A stretch of DNA of 5,781 nt, taken from contig JAHFRR010000089.1 in NCBI GenBank assembly GCA_023266165.1, positions 1 to 5,781 on the forward strand. Reading direction: 5' to 3'. Shown here one piece after another: positions 1 through 5,781 of this stretch (its first letter is position 1; each line of letters opens with the position of its first letter). A model generated the notes under the pieces. The model was not told the DNA's origin, made no database searches, and saw only the letters and a list, made by a program, of their open reading frames with translations. A program made the translations under genes and the position numbers. Source of the stretch: Thiotrichales bacterium. Lineage in GTDB: Bacteria > Pseudomonadota > Gammaproteobacteria > Francisellales > CACEW01.

Positions 1-1
1 C

Positions 2-3000
2 GTGATTGAAGAGCGCCCTTATGAAATTTCTTTACCCGAAGGCAAAGTGTGGATCTCAGATTTTGGGATGCAAATGGGTGCGTGCTTTGTCGCGCTGGAC
101 TCTGTCAGTGCACGGTTTCAAGAGACCTTCTCGAAAGCCTGGCTGGGAGAGGTGGAAAACGATGCCTTTAACCAGTTGGTGATTCGTGTCGGCTTAAGTT
201 GGCGCGAGATTGTTTTGGTGCGTGCGTTGGCCAAATACCTGCTGCAGATTGGTTTTCACTACAGTCAACAGCATATTGCAGATACCTTAGGGCAATACCC
301 TGCAATTACTAAAGCCTTAGTAGATCTTTTCTATGTTCGTTTTGATATCTCAGCGCAGGTGCTTGATCGCGTGGCAGAAGCGGCGCGTATGCAGGAGGAG
401 ATTGAAGCGTTGCTCGGGGACGTTGCAAATCTCGAACAAGATCGTATCATTCGCCGCTACTTAGATGTCCTGCGCGCGATGATTCGTACCAACTATTTCC
501 AAAAAGAAGTCGGGGGTGGGGTGAAATCCTATGTGTCCTTTAAGTTCTTATCCAAGCTCATCCCAGATCTCCCCAAGCCTGTCCCGATGGTCGAAGTGTT
601 TGTCTACTCTCCTCGAGTAGAGGGGATCCATCTTCGCAATGCGGCAGTAGCTCGCGGAGGGTTGAGGTGGTCAGATCGTCGAGAAGATTTCAGGATTGAA
701 GTCTTGGGACTTGTGAAAGCCCAGCAGGTGAAAAACGCGGTTATTGTGCCTTTAGGGGCCAAAGGTGGGTTTTTCCCGAAGCAATTGCCTGTCAGCGGGT
801 CTCGAGATGCGATTCTGCAAGAGGGCATTGAGTGCTATCGCATTTTTATCCGAGGGCTCCTGGATATCACGGATAATTATATCGATGGCGTGATTGTCCC
901 TCCTCCTTCTGTCCTGCGATATGATGGGGATGATCCGTATCTCGTGGTTGCTGCCGATAAAGGCACGGCGTCGTTTTCAGATTACGCTAATCAAATGGCT
1001 TTGGAATATGATTTTTGGTTGGGTGATGCCTTCGCATCAGGCGGCAGTAATGGTTATGATCATAAAAAAATGGCGATTACCGCGCGGGGCGCTTGGGAAT
1101 CTGTCAAGCGTCATTTTTTAGAGTTGGATATCAATATTCAAAAGCAAGATTTTACAGTGATAGGAATTGGCGATATGGCAGGGGATGTCTTTGGCAACGG
1201 CATGTTGCGCTCGCCCCATATCCGTCTTTTGGGTGCGTTTAACCATGCCCATATTTTTATTGATCCTAATCCCAATGCAGCCCTGTCTTTTGTGGAGCGT
1301 GAGCGCCTGTTTAGCCTCTCCCGCTCAACCTGGAAAGACTATCAGCCTGACCTGGTCAGTCAGGGTGGGGGGGTGTTTGAACGTAGCGCTAAGCGCATTC
1401 CTGTGTCTCCTGAGATGAAAGCCTGCTTTGGGATTCACGAAGATCACATCGAGCCGAATAGTTTAATTAAGATTTTGTTGAAGTCTCCGGTCGATCTTCT
1501 CTGGAATGGGGGTATTGGGACGTATATCAAAGCTTCCAGCGAAAATAATATCGATGTAGGGGATCGCACCAACGACGCGCTGCGTATTAATGCCAATGAG
1601 CTACGCGTGAAAGTGGTGGGAGAAGGCGGCAATCTGGGGCTCACGCAACAAGCGCGGGTGGAATTTGCCTTAAATGGGGGTATGATTTGCACGGATGCCA
1701 TTGATAACTCAGCCGGAGTAGACTGCTCAGACCATGAAGTCAATATCAAGATTCTCTTGAACGAAGCCATTCGCCGGAATGATTTGGCGTTGGAAGATCG
1801 CAATGCCCTCTTAGCCACGATGCAAGAGGAAGTCGGCGCGCTGGTTTTACATAACAATTATCATCAAACACAAACCATCAGCCATGTCATGACCTATGGC
1901 ACACAAGCGTTGGAGATGTATATCCAGCTGATTCGAGATCTGGAAGTCAGTGGGCAGTTAGAGCGTGAGCTGGAGTTTATTCCCAGCAACAAAATCTTGC
2001 GTGCCCGTCGCGCGGCAGGTCAAGGGATTACCGCGCCTGAATTCTCCGTGTTAATGGCCTATACCAAAACAGCGATTAAAAAACAATTGTTGGCCTCTCA
2101 TTTGCCTGACGAGCCTTATTTTGTCAAATATCTGAAAGCAGAGTTTCCGCGTGTTTTAAGTGAGCGGTATCTGGATGCGATGCTGGCTCATGGTTTGAGG
2201 CGCGAGATTATTGTGACCCAGCTCAGCAATGATGTGGTGACGTATATGGGTTTGACGTTCTTTCATCGCATGCAAAGTGAGACGGGTGCTCAGGCCGGCA
2301 GGATTTGCAAGGCTTTGGTGGTTGCGTGGGAATTACTGGATTTGCCAGCCGTTTGGAAAGAGATTGAAAGTCTGGATGGCAAAGTCTCTCCTGTGATCCA
2401 GCGCAGCATGATGGATGATATTGCCCGTTTGGCACGACGTTATTGCCGATGGATCCTGCGAAACCAGCATACGGACTTCCAGGTCGATGAGATGATCAAA
2501 AACTTGAAGCCCACCATTGTGGAGTTGATCAAGAGATCCGGCGATTATCTGGATGGCCAGTCGAAGCAACAAAAGCGCCATGCTGCCAGTCAGTATCATC
2601 GAAAAGGGGTCTCGAAGCCTTTTGCCGAGCGGATTGTGAATTTCACCGTACTCTCGCCTTTGATGGATATCACGGCGTTTTCTAAAAAATATCAGGTCAA
2701 TCCTTTGGAGTTTGCGGAGATTTATTATCTTTGCAACGAAGCCCTCGGGCTTTCTTGGCTCAGAAAGACCTTGAGTAAGTCCCGTGATGATGGAGACTCC
2801 TGGTCGTTGCTCTTGGGTTCAACCCTGCGAGACAGTCTGGACTACGAGCAAGCGCGTATTGTGATGGGGATGCTCCAGCTCAATGAGCGTGTCGGGAAGT
2901 CTGCAAAATCCAGAGTAGATGCGTGGCATAAAGCGTTCCATACGCTGTCAGACCGCTGGATTTCGCTGCTCAATGATATCCAAGCCACAGAATACGACTA

Positions 3001-3073
3001 TGTGCGCTTGAGTGTGATGGTCAAAACGTTAGAAGATACAGCCTCTGCGGTGTTGAACGGGCATCAGGAATAA
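2..3073 (+). CDS. gdhB: NAD-specific glutamate dehydrogenase, large (180-kDa) class, 3' part (N-terminus outside window)
   Basis: The enzyme deaminates L-glutamate oxidatively to 2-oxoglutarate and ammonia with NAD+, in the cytoplasm, feeding amino-acid carbon into the TCA cycle. Only the C-terminal 1023 residues are present; the family is about 1600 residues long. The frame is open at the left edge, so the GTG at position 2 is an internal Val codon. Fragment residues 1-190 are regulatory/helical linker; about 195-700 is the catalytic core; the rest is the helical C-terminal domain. Visible core motifs are RGGLRWSDR (218-226), VKNAVIVPLGAKGG (243-256), AADKGTASFSD (317-327) and the dinucleotide-binding loop GIGDMAGDVFGNGML (388-402). 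By analogy with hexameric GDHs, K244, K254 and D319 are the catalytic residues. Spacings K244-K254-D319-S576 (10, 65, 257) equal those I recall for Streptomyces clavuligerus K810, K820, D885 and S1142, implying about 566 missing residues. No frameshift is seen. The symbol gdhB follows Pseudomonas usage; gdh2 is an alternative. Confidence 0.96.
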   Translation: MIEERPYEISLPEGKVWISDFGMQMGACFVALDSVSARFQETFSKAWLGEVENDAFNQLVIRVGLSWREIVLVRALAKYLLQIGFHYSQQHIADTLGQYPAITKALVDLFYVRFDISAQVLDRVAEAARMQEEIEALLGDVANLEQDRIIRRYLDVLRAMIRTNYFQKEVGGGVKSYVSFKFLSKLIPDLPKPVPMVEVFVYSPRVEGIHLRNAAVARGGLRWSDRREDFRIEVLGLVKAQQVKNAVIVPLGAKGGFFPKQLPVSGSRDAILQEGIECYRIFIRGLLDITDNYIDGVIVPPPSVLRYDGDDPYLVVAADKGTASFSDYANQMALEYDFWLGDAFASGGSNGYDHKKMAITARGAWESVKRHFLELDINIQKQDFTVIGIGDMAGDVFGNGMLRSPHIRLLGAFNHAHIFIDPNPNAALSFVERERLFSLSRSTWKDYQPDLVSQGGGVFERSAKRIPVSPEMKACFGIHEDHIEPNSLIKILLKSPVDLLWNGGIGTYIKASSENNIDVGDRTNDALRINANELRVKVVGEGGNLGLTQQARVEFALNGGMICTDAIDNSAGVDCSDHEVNIKILLNEAIRRNDLALEDRNALLATMQEEVGALVLHNNYHQTQTISHVMTYGTQALEMYIQLIRDLEVSGQLERELEFIPSNKILRARRAAGQGITAPEFSVLMAYTKTAIKKQLLASHLPDEPYFVKYLKAEFPRVLSERYLDAMLAHGLRREIIVTQLSNDVVTYMGLTFFHRMQSETGAQAGRICKALVVAWELLDLPAVWKEIESLDGKVSPVIQRSMMDDIARLARRYCRWILRNQHTDFQVDEMIKNLKPTIVELIKRSGDYLDGQSKQQKRHAASQYHRKGVSKPFAERIVNFTVLSPLMDITAFSKKYQVNPLEFAEIYYLCNEALGLSWLRKTLSKSRDDGDSWSLLLGSTLRDSLDYEQARIVMGMLQLNERVGKSAKSRVDAWHKAFHTLSDRWISLLNDIQATEYDYVRLSVMVKTLEDTASAVLNGHQE
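3066..3069 (+). promoter_or_regulatory. Ribosome binding site for cysS inside the end of gdhB
   Basis: AGGA lies in the last two codons before the dehydrogenase stop (3071-3073), 11 bases upstream of the cysS ATG at 3081. The spacing is slightly long but usable. Because the site is translated as part of the upstream gene, cysS initiation is probably coupled to termination of gdhB. No better purine-rich site exists in the seven-base gap. Confidence 0.5.
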
Positions 3074-3080
3074 TCAAAAA

Positions 3081-4466
3081 ATGCTAAAGATCTATAACTC
3101 TCGTACCCGTGCCAAAGAAGCACTGGTGCCGCTGCATCCCCCTAAAATTGGCCTCTATGCGTGTGGGATTACGGTTTATGACTATTGCCATATCGGGCAT
3201 GCTCGCACGAATCTGGCGTTTGATATTATTGTCAGATATCTTCGCTATCGATATCCAGATCATCAGGTGACGTATGTTAGAAATATCACAGATATTGATG
3301 ACAAGATTATCCAAAGAGCGGCGCATCGTCAGATGAAATGGCAAGATCTGGTGACGGAGTTTACGCATGAGATGTATCAAGATTTTGATGCATTGAATCT
3401 CTTGCGTCCAGATCTCGAGCCTCGCGCAACAGAAACGTTGCCTGAGATCTTTAGCATCATTCAAACTCTTTTAGATAAAGGCGTAGCGTACCAGCCTGCC
3501 AATCAAGATGTGTATTTTGATGTGTCTCAGTTTAAAACCTATGGGGCATTGAGTGGCCAAAATCTTGCTGCGTTGCAAGCAGGCGAGCGTGTAGAAGCTA
3601 ATCCCTATAAACGTAACCCTTTGGATTTTGTGTTATGGAAAAGCGCAAAGCCGCATGAGCCGAGCTTTGGGTCCCCTTTTGGCCCGGGGCGCCCTGGGTG
3701 GCACATCGAGTGCTCCGCCATGACGTATCAAACACTGGGCATCCCCATTGATATCCATGGGGGTGGGTCTGATCTTTTGTTTCCTCACCATGAAAACGAA
3801 GTCGCTCAATCTGAAGCCGCACATGACTGTCGCTATGCCAATATCTGGATGCATACAGGTATGGTGCAGATCAATCAAGAGAAGATGTCTAAATCACTCG
3901 GGAACTTTTTTAAAATCCGTGAAGTATTAGAAGAATATCATCCAGAGGTTGTCAGATTTTTCTTGCTGTCAGGGCATTATCGCAGCGCCTTGAATTATTC
4001 GGATGAGAATTTGAAGCAGGCTAAAATGGCGCTTCGTCGGTTATACATCGCCTTGCGTGATGGTGCACAGCTGCCCATGCCAAAGGTTGCCTCTGCAGAA
4101 TCACTCGCTCGATTTCAATCGCTGATGGATGATGACTTTAATGTCCCAGGTGTGATGGCTGTGTGCTTTGAGTTGGCCAATGAGATTCAACGTGATAAGC
4201 ACTCGCACCCTGAGCGCGCGGGCGCTGCAGTCATGGCGCTCAAAGCCATGGGAGCGGTGTTGGGTATTTTTCAGAATGACCCTGTCAGCTATCTGCAAGA
4301 AGGCGCATCTACGGAGCTGATTCTTGAAAAGATTGCTGCCCGTAATCAAGCGCGAAAAGATAAAAACTGGGCGTTGGCAGACCAAATACGTCAAGAGCTT
4401 TTAAGCAAGCACGGCATTCATCTGGCCGATGGCAGTGAGGGTGAAACCGATTTTTGGAAGGCTTGA
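3081..4466 (+). CDS. cysS: Cysteinyl-tRNA synthetase
   Basis: This class I synthetase, cytoplasmic and essential in most bacteria, activates cysteine with ATP and attaches it to tRNA-Cys. The protein has 461 residues, the same length as E. coli CysRS, and is complete. The ATP-binding HIGH motif is at 37-40 and KMSKS at 268-272. The zinc ligands that read the cysteine thiol fall where expected: C28 (in YACGITVYD), C211 (in GWHIECSAM), H236 and E240 (in FPHHENE). The NITDIDDKII stretch (68-77) is also typical of the family. The C-terminal anticodon-binding part ends with the usual Asp/Gly-rich tail (about 449-459). The ATG at 3081 is chosen because MLKIYNS is a standard family N-terminus. It sits seven bases after the dehydrogenase stop on the same strand, with no room for its own promoter in the gap, so it is probably read from an upstream or internal promoter. 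Confidence 0.98.
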   Translation: MLKIYNSRTRAKEALVPLHPPKIGLYACGITVYDYCHIGHARTNLAFDIIVRYLRYRYPDHQVTYVRNITDIDDKIIQRAAHRQMKWQDLVTEFTHEMYQDFDALNLLRPDLEPRATETLPEIFSIIQTLLDKGVAYQPANQDVYFDVSQFKTYGALSGQNLAALQAGERVEANPYKRNPLDFVLWKSAKPHEPSFGSPFGPGRPGWHIECSAMTYQTLGIPIDIHGGGSDLLFPHHENEVAQSEAAHDCRYANIWMHTGMVQINQEKMSKSLGNFFKIREVLEEYHPEVVRFFLLSGHYRSALNYSDENLKQAKMALRRLYIALRDGAQLPMPKVASAESLARFQSLMDDDFNVPGVMAVCFELANEIQRDKHSHPERAGAAVMALKAMGAVLGIFQNDPVSYLQEGASTELILEKIAARNQARKDKNWALADQIRQELLSKHGIHLADGSEGETDFWKA

Positions 4467-4488
4467 TGGGCAAGGCTTTTCACCTCAC
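4435..4488 (+). repeat. Bulged inverted repeat spanning the cysS stop codon
   Basis: GTGAGG (4435-4440) plus TGAAA (4442-4446) pairs with TTTCA (4478-4482) plus CCTCAC (4483-4488), giving 11 base pairs with a single bulged G at 4441 and a loop of about 31 bases. The cysS stop (4464-4466) lies in the loop, which also holds a direct repeat of AAGGCTT. No T run follows on the plus strand (the next bases are GGTAAAAATAA), so this is not a standard intrinsic terminator. It could protect the 3' end of the cysS message or halt transcription with a helper factor; that role is inference. Confidence 0.45.
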
Positions 4489-4509
4489 GGTAAAAATAAT
4501 TAGTAAAAA

Positions 4510-4537
4510 ATATCTTTTAAAGATATGTTGCGTTTTT
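4510..4537 (+). terminator. Weak AT-only hairpin followed by a T run, possible terminator of gdhB-cysS
   Basis: ATATCT (4510-4515) pairs with AGATAT (4521-4526), extendable by one T-A pair to leave a three-base loop. After six bases comes TTTTT (4533-4537). The stem contains only one G-C pair and the T run is displaced, so it would be a poor terminator. It is listed because it is the only hairpin-plus-T arrangement seen between cysS and the next gene. Confidence 0.2.
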
Positions 4538-4555
4538 ATTTAATTATTGTATTAT
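4528..4555 (+). promoter_or_regulatory. Possible sigma-70 promoter for the membrane protein gene
   Basis: TTGCGT (4528-4533; three of six matches to TTGACA) and TATTAT (4550-4555; five of six to TATAAT) are separated by 16 bases, in an AT-rich gap of 133 bases that separates this gene from cysS. In sequence this AT-rich, chance -10 matches are common; TATATT at 4565-4570 is a rival -10 without a good -35. The gap size and composition support a separate promoter here more than the exact boxes do. Confidence 0.3.
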
Positions 4556-4586
4556 TTGTTACGTTATATTGTTTTTTAAATTTTAC

Positions 4587-4592
4587 TGGGGA
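4587..4592 (+). promoter_or_regulatory. Ribosome binding site deciding the start of the membrane protein
   Basis: TGGGGA is a purine-rich block in otherwise A/T sequence, seven bases before the ATG at 4600. It pairs only partly with the anti-Shine-Dalgarno sequence, but the spacing is ideal. The next in-frame Met is residue 111, inside the first hydrophobic segment, so the ATG at 4600 is the only sensible start. Confidence 0.5.
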
Positions 4593-4599
4593 ATAAAAA

Positions 4600-5610
4600 A
4601 TGTATGAGCATGGCAATTTTAATCTGGAAGCGGGTGCTGTAGATCCATTTCTGGTTGATGTTTTTAAAAAAGAATACCCTTATTTGGCGGATTCAAAAAA
4701 ACTGCGAGCAATTGCACATCACGCCAACCAGGATCATGATGATATCTCTCTAGCTTTGCTATTTGGTGCGAATGCAGCAATTTCTATTCTCAAAGAGCAT
4801 TGTTCAAAAGGGCAGGCTTGTCCTCAAAAGCGGATTTTGAAGATCATTGAGCAAGGGTTTGAGAGTACATCACAAGAAACGTTTCAAAGGGTGGCAGAGT
4901 TGACTGCTGTTTTATCTACCGCTGCTATTTTGATGTTAATTTCTGTGCATGAGCCGTGGGTGCGCTATGTTTTCCCGACATTGGCTTTGGTCGATGGATT
5001 GGAGATGGCCGTGCCGTTTATGGGTGAGACAGGCTGTGGAAAAGCAAAGATCGTTGCAGAGATCTTAGGTGTTCTGATCCCTTGCGTGGCAGCGGCGATC
5101 GGTGTGACACCTGAGCTAAGCCCTATCGTGTATGCGCCGTTCTCTTGTGTGTTGGCCGACAGAATTTACCGCAGTGTATTTGCATTGTACCAGCAATCCC
5201 AAGATGCAGCTGCGCTGGCGGGGTTACCTAACAAGCCTTCCGATGTTAAGGAAAAACAGCACGTAGATCTCTGTCTAGACAACGCAGCTGTATTAGTAGA
5301 AACAGCACAGGCAGATTTAAAAATAGAGCGTGCCGCTACAAGCTTTGCCTTGGTAGGGCGAATGGCTTTTGTCGGGGTGCTCTTGAGTGTCTTTGTTTTG
5401 CCTCAGTATATCCCGGTTACACCATTGCTAGAAGAAGCAGCTACTTATATTCCAGGTCTAGCAGCGACTGCACTGTCGGTGGTAGCTGGGGTGAAGGTGT
5501 GGGATTGGTGGAAAAGTGCCTCTGCGCAAACGCCTGTTAAAAATGCGCTTCAGTGCATCGGAATAAGCGCAGGCGACAACTGCCCTGTTATTTACGAGAT
5601 GGCCAGCTAA
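4600..5610 (+). CDS. Unrecognised multi-pass membrane protein, 336 residues
   Basis: I do not recognise this protein and assign no function. Residues 1-98 look soluble and lack a signal peptide; they include a His/Asp-rich patch (H40, H41, H46, D47, D48) and a Lys/Glu-rich helix. Hydrophobic segments follow at about 99-117, 121-140, 150-170, 173-192, 246-268 and 282-300. The first, third and fifth are clearest; the second and fourth are marginal, so four to six passes are likely, in hairpin-like pairs. A charged, probably helical stretch (about 195-245) separates the first group from the last pair. The last segment ends in an aromatic VWDWWK patch (300-305), followed by a 31-residue tail. Eight cysteines are scattered through the protein. 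It is preceded by an AT-rich gap and followed by the end of a convergent minus-strand frame, so it is probably a one-gene unit. Such proteins include lineage-specific membrane proteins and, in intracellular bacteria, secreted effectors; neither can be shown here. Confidence 0.85.
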   Translation: MYEHGNFNLEAGAVDPFLVDVFKKEYPYLADSKKLRAIAHHANQDHDDISLALLFGANAAISILKEHCSKGQACPQKRILKIIEQGFESTSQETFQRVAELTAVLSTAAILMLISVHEPWVRYVFPTLALVDGLEMAVPFMGETGCGKAKIVAEILGVLIPCVAAAIGVTPELSPIVYAPFSCVLADRIYRSVFALYQQSQDAAALAGLPNKPSDVKEKQHVDLCLDNAAVLVETAQADLKIERAATSFALVGRMAFVGVLLSVFVLPQYIPVTPLLEEAATYIPGLAATALSVVAGVKVWDWWKSASAQTPVKNALQCIGISAGDNCPVIYEMAS

Positions 5611-5625
5611 GTTACTCACAGATTC

Positions 5626-5658
5626 TGTGGATCATCCTGTGGATAACTCAGTGGAAAA
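5626..5658 (-). repeat. Three DnaA-box-like repeats in phase at 12-base spacing
   Basis: Read on the plus strand, the 9-mers are TGTGGATCA (5626-5634), TGTGGATAA (5638-5646) and AGTGGAAAA (5650-5658), starting exactly 12 bases apart. The middle one is the perfect complement of the DnaA box TTATCCACA. The first has one mismatch to it, and the third one mismatch to the degenerate form TT(A/T)TNCACA. All three point the same way. A fourth, poorer match in the opposite direction, TTACTCACA, is at 5612-5620 (two mismatches). Boxes with this spacing are known from gammaproteobacterial origin regions, but no AT-rich unwinding element lies beside these. Confidence 0.6.
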
Positions 5659-5679
5659 CCCGCAAGCCCATGTGCTTGC
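5655..5679 (-). terminator. Hairpin with short T run, possible terminator of the minus-strand gene
   Basis: GCAAGC (5662-5667) and GCTTGC (5674-5679) form a perfect six-pair stem around a six-base loop. Read on the minus strand the stem is followed by GGG and then TTTT (complement of 5655-5658), 21 bases past the proposed minus-strand stop at 5700. The T run is short, so termination may be weak. On the plus strand no T run follows directly, so it is less convincing for the membrane protein gene. It overlaps the third DnaA-box-like repeat. Confidence 0.4.
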
Positions 5680-5699
5680 ATGAGCGGTTGGTTGTGATG

Positions 5700-5781
5700 T
5701 TATTTTCGGCCTTGTGAGTCTGCTAAAAAGATTGCAGGGCGCTCGCCATCGTGAAATACAATGTTGATTTTTGTATTGGGA
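5700..5781 (-). CDS. Possible C-terminal end of a minus-strand gene running off the window
   Basis: On the minus strand a frame enters at the right edge and runs 26 codons to a TAA (complement of 5700-5702). The peptide includes NIVFHDGERPAIF and ends in LADSQGRK, which has a natural protein composition, but I recognise no family. Twenty-six open codons are expected by chance fairly often, and a second minus frame is also open from the edge to a TGA near 5634. The first frame is preferred because a hairpin with a T run follows its stop and because its composition is more protein-like. If real, the gene converges on the membrane protein gene with an 89-base gap. Confidence 0.4.
   Translation of the reverse strand, partial: PNTKINIVFHDGERPAIFLADSQGRK

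Noticed and set aside
603..621. Seven-pair hairpin TCTACTC/GAGTAGA with a five-base loop
   Set aside because: It lies in the conserved coding region of the dehydrogenase (VYSPRVEG) with no start, stop or regulatory context; chance is the simplest explanation.
1444..1857. Long minus-strand open frame (137 codons) within the dehydrogenase gene
   Set aside because: It lies wholly inside a strongly conserved coding region on the other strand, and its Ser/Arg/Leu-rich composition is typical of antisense reading of a real gene.
4467..4599. tRNA, small RNA or riboswitch in the gap after cysS
   Set aside because: No cloverleaf, no T-loop-like GTTCRA segment and no stable GC-containing structure beyond the inverted repeat at the cysS end.
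5023..5046. Walker A-like stretch GETGCGKAK in the membrane protein (residues 142-150)
   Set aside because: It has the G-x4-G-K spacing but Ala replaces the required Ser/Thr, it sits in a short loop between hydrophobic segments, and no Walker B or other nucleotide-binding elements are seen.
5755..5777. Inverted repeat AATACAA/TTGTATT with a nine-base loop
   Set aside because: It is AT-rich, short and inside the proposed minus-strand coding end, without a T run or other context.
5611..5781. Complete chromosomal replication origin
   Set aside because: Box-like repeats are present, but there is no AT-rich unwinding element in this segment and no typical origin-linked gene in the window, so only a box cluster is claimed.

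Overview
The window looks like ordinary chromosome from a proteobacterium, most likely a gammaproteobacterium. The reasons are a 180-kDa-class NAD-glutamate dehydrogenase, a CysRS of the same 461-residue length as the E. coli enzyme, and a perfect E. coli-type DnaA box. Coding GC is in the high 40s percent by eye. A Legionellales-like host is possible, but nothing in the sequence proves it.

Layout: positions 2-3073 (+) hold the last 1023 codons of a very large NAD-specific glutamate dehydrogenase whose start lies upstream of the window. Seven bases after its stop, 3081-4466 (+) encodes a complete cysteinyl-tRNA synthetase. The spacing implies one transcript, with the CysRS ribosome binding site inside the last dehydrogenase codons. 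A bulged inverted repeat spans the cysS stop. A very AT-rich 133-base gap then carries a possible promoter and a ribosome binding site for 4600-5610 (+), a 336-residue multi-pass membrane protein that I do not recognise. The last 171 bases hold three DnaA-box-like repeats in phase every 12 bases, a hairpin with a short T run on the minus strand, and what may be the last 26 codons of a minus-strand gene leaving the window.

The first two genes are housekeeping: glutamate catabolism to 2-oxoglutarate, and charging of tRNA-Cys. No pathway links them, so the pairing is best read as simple co-transcription. The membrane protein appears to be its own transcription unit and converges on the minus-strand gene at the edge. 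I found no mobile element, CRISPR array, tRNA or rRNA. The parts most worth a second look are the phased DnaA-box cluster between convergent genes and the unrecognised membrane protein. Neither is strong evidence for a new system.
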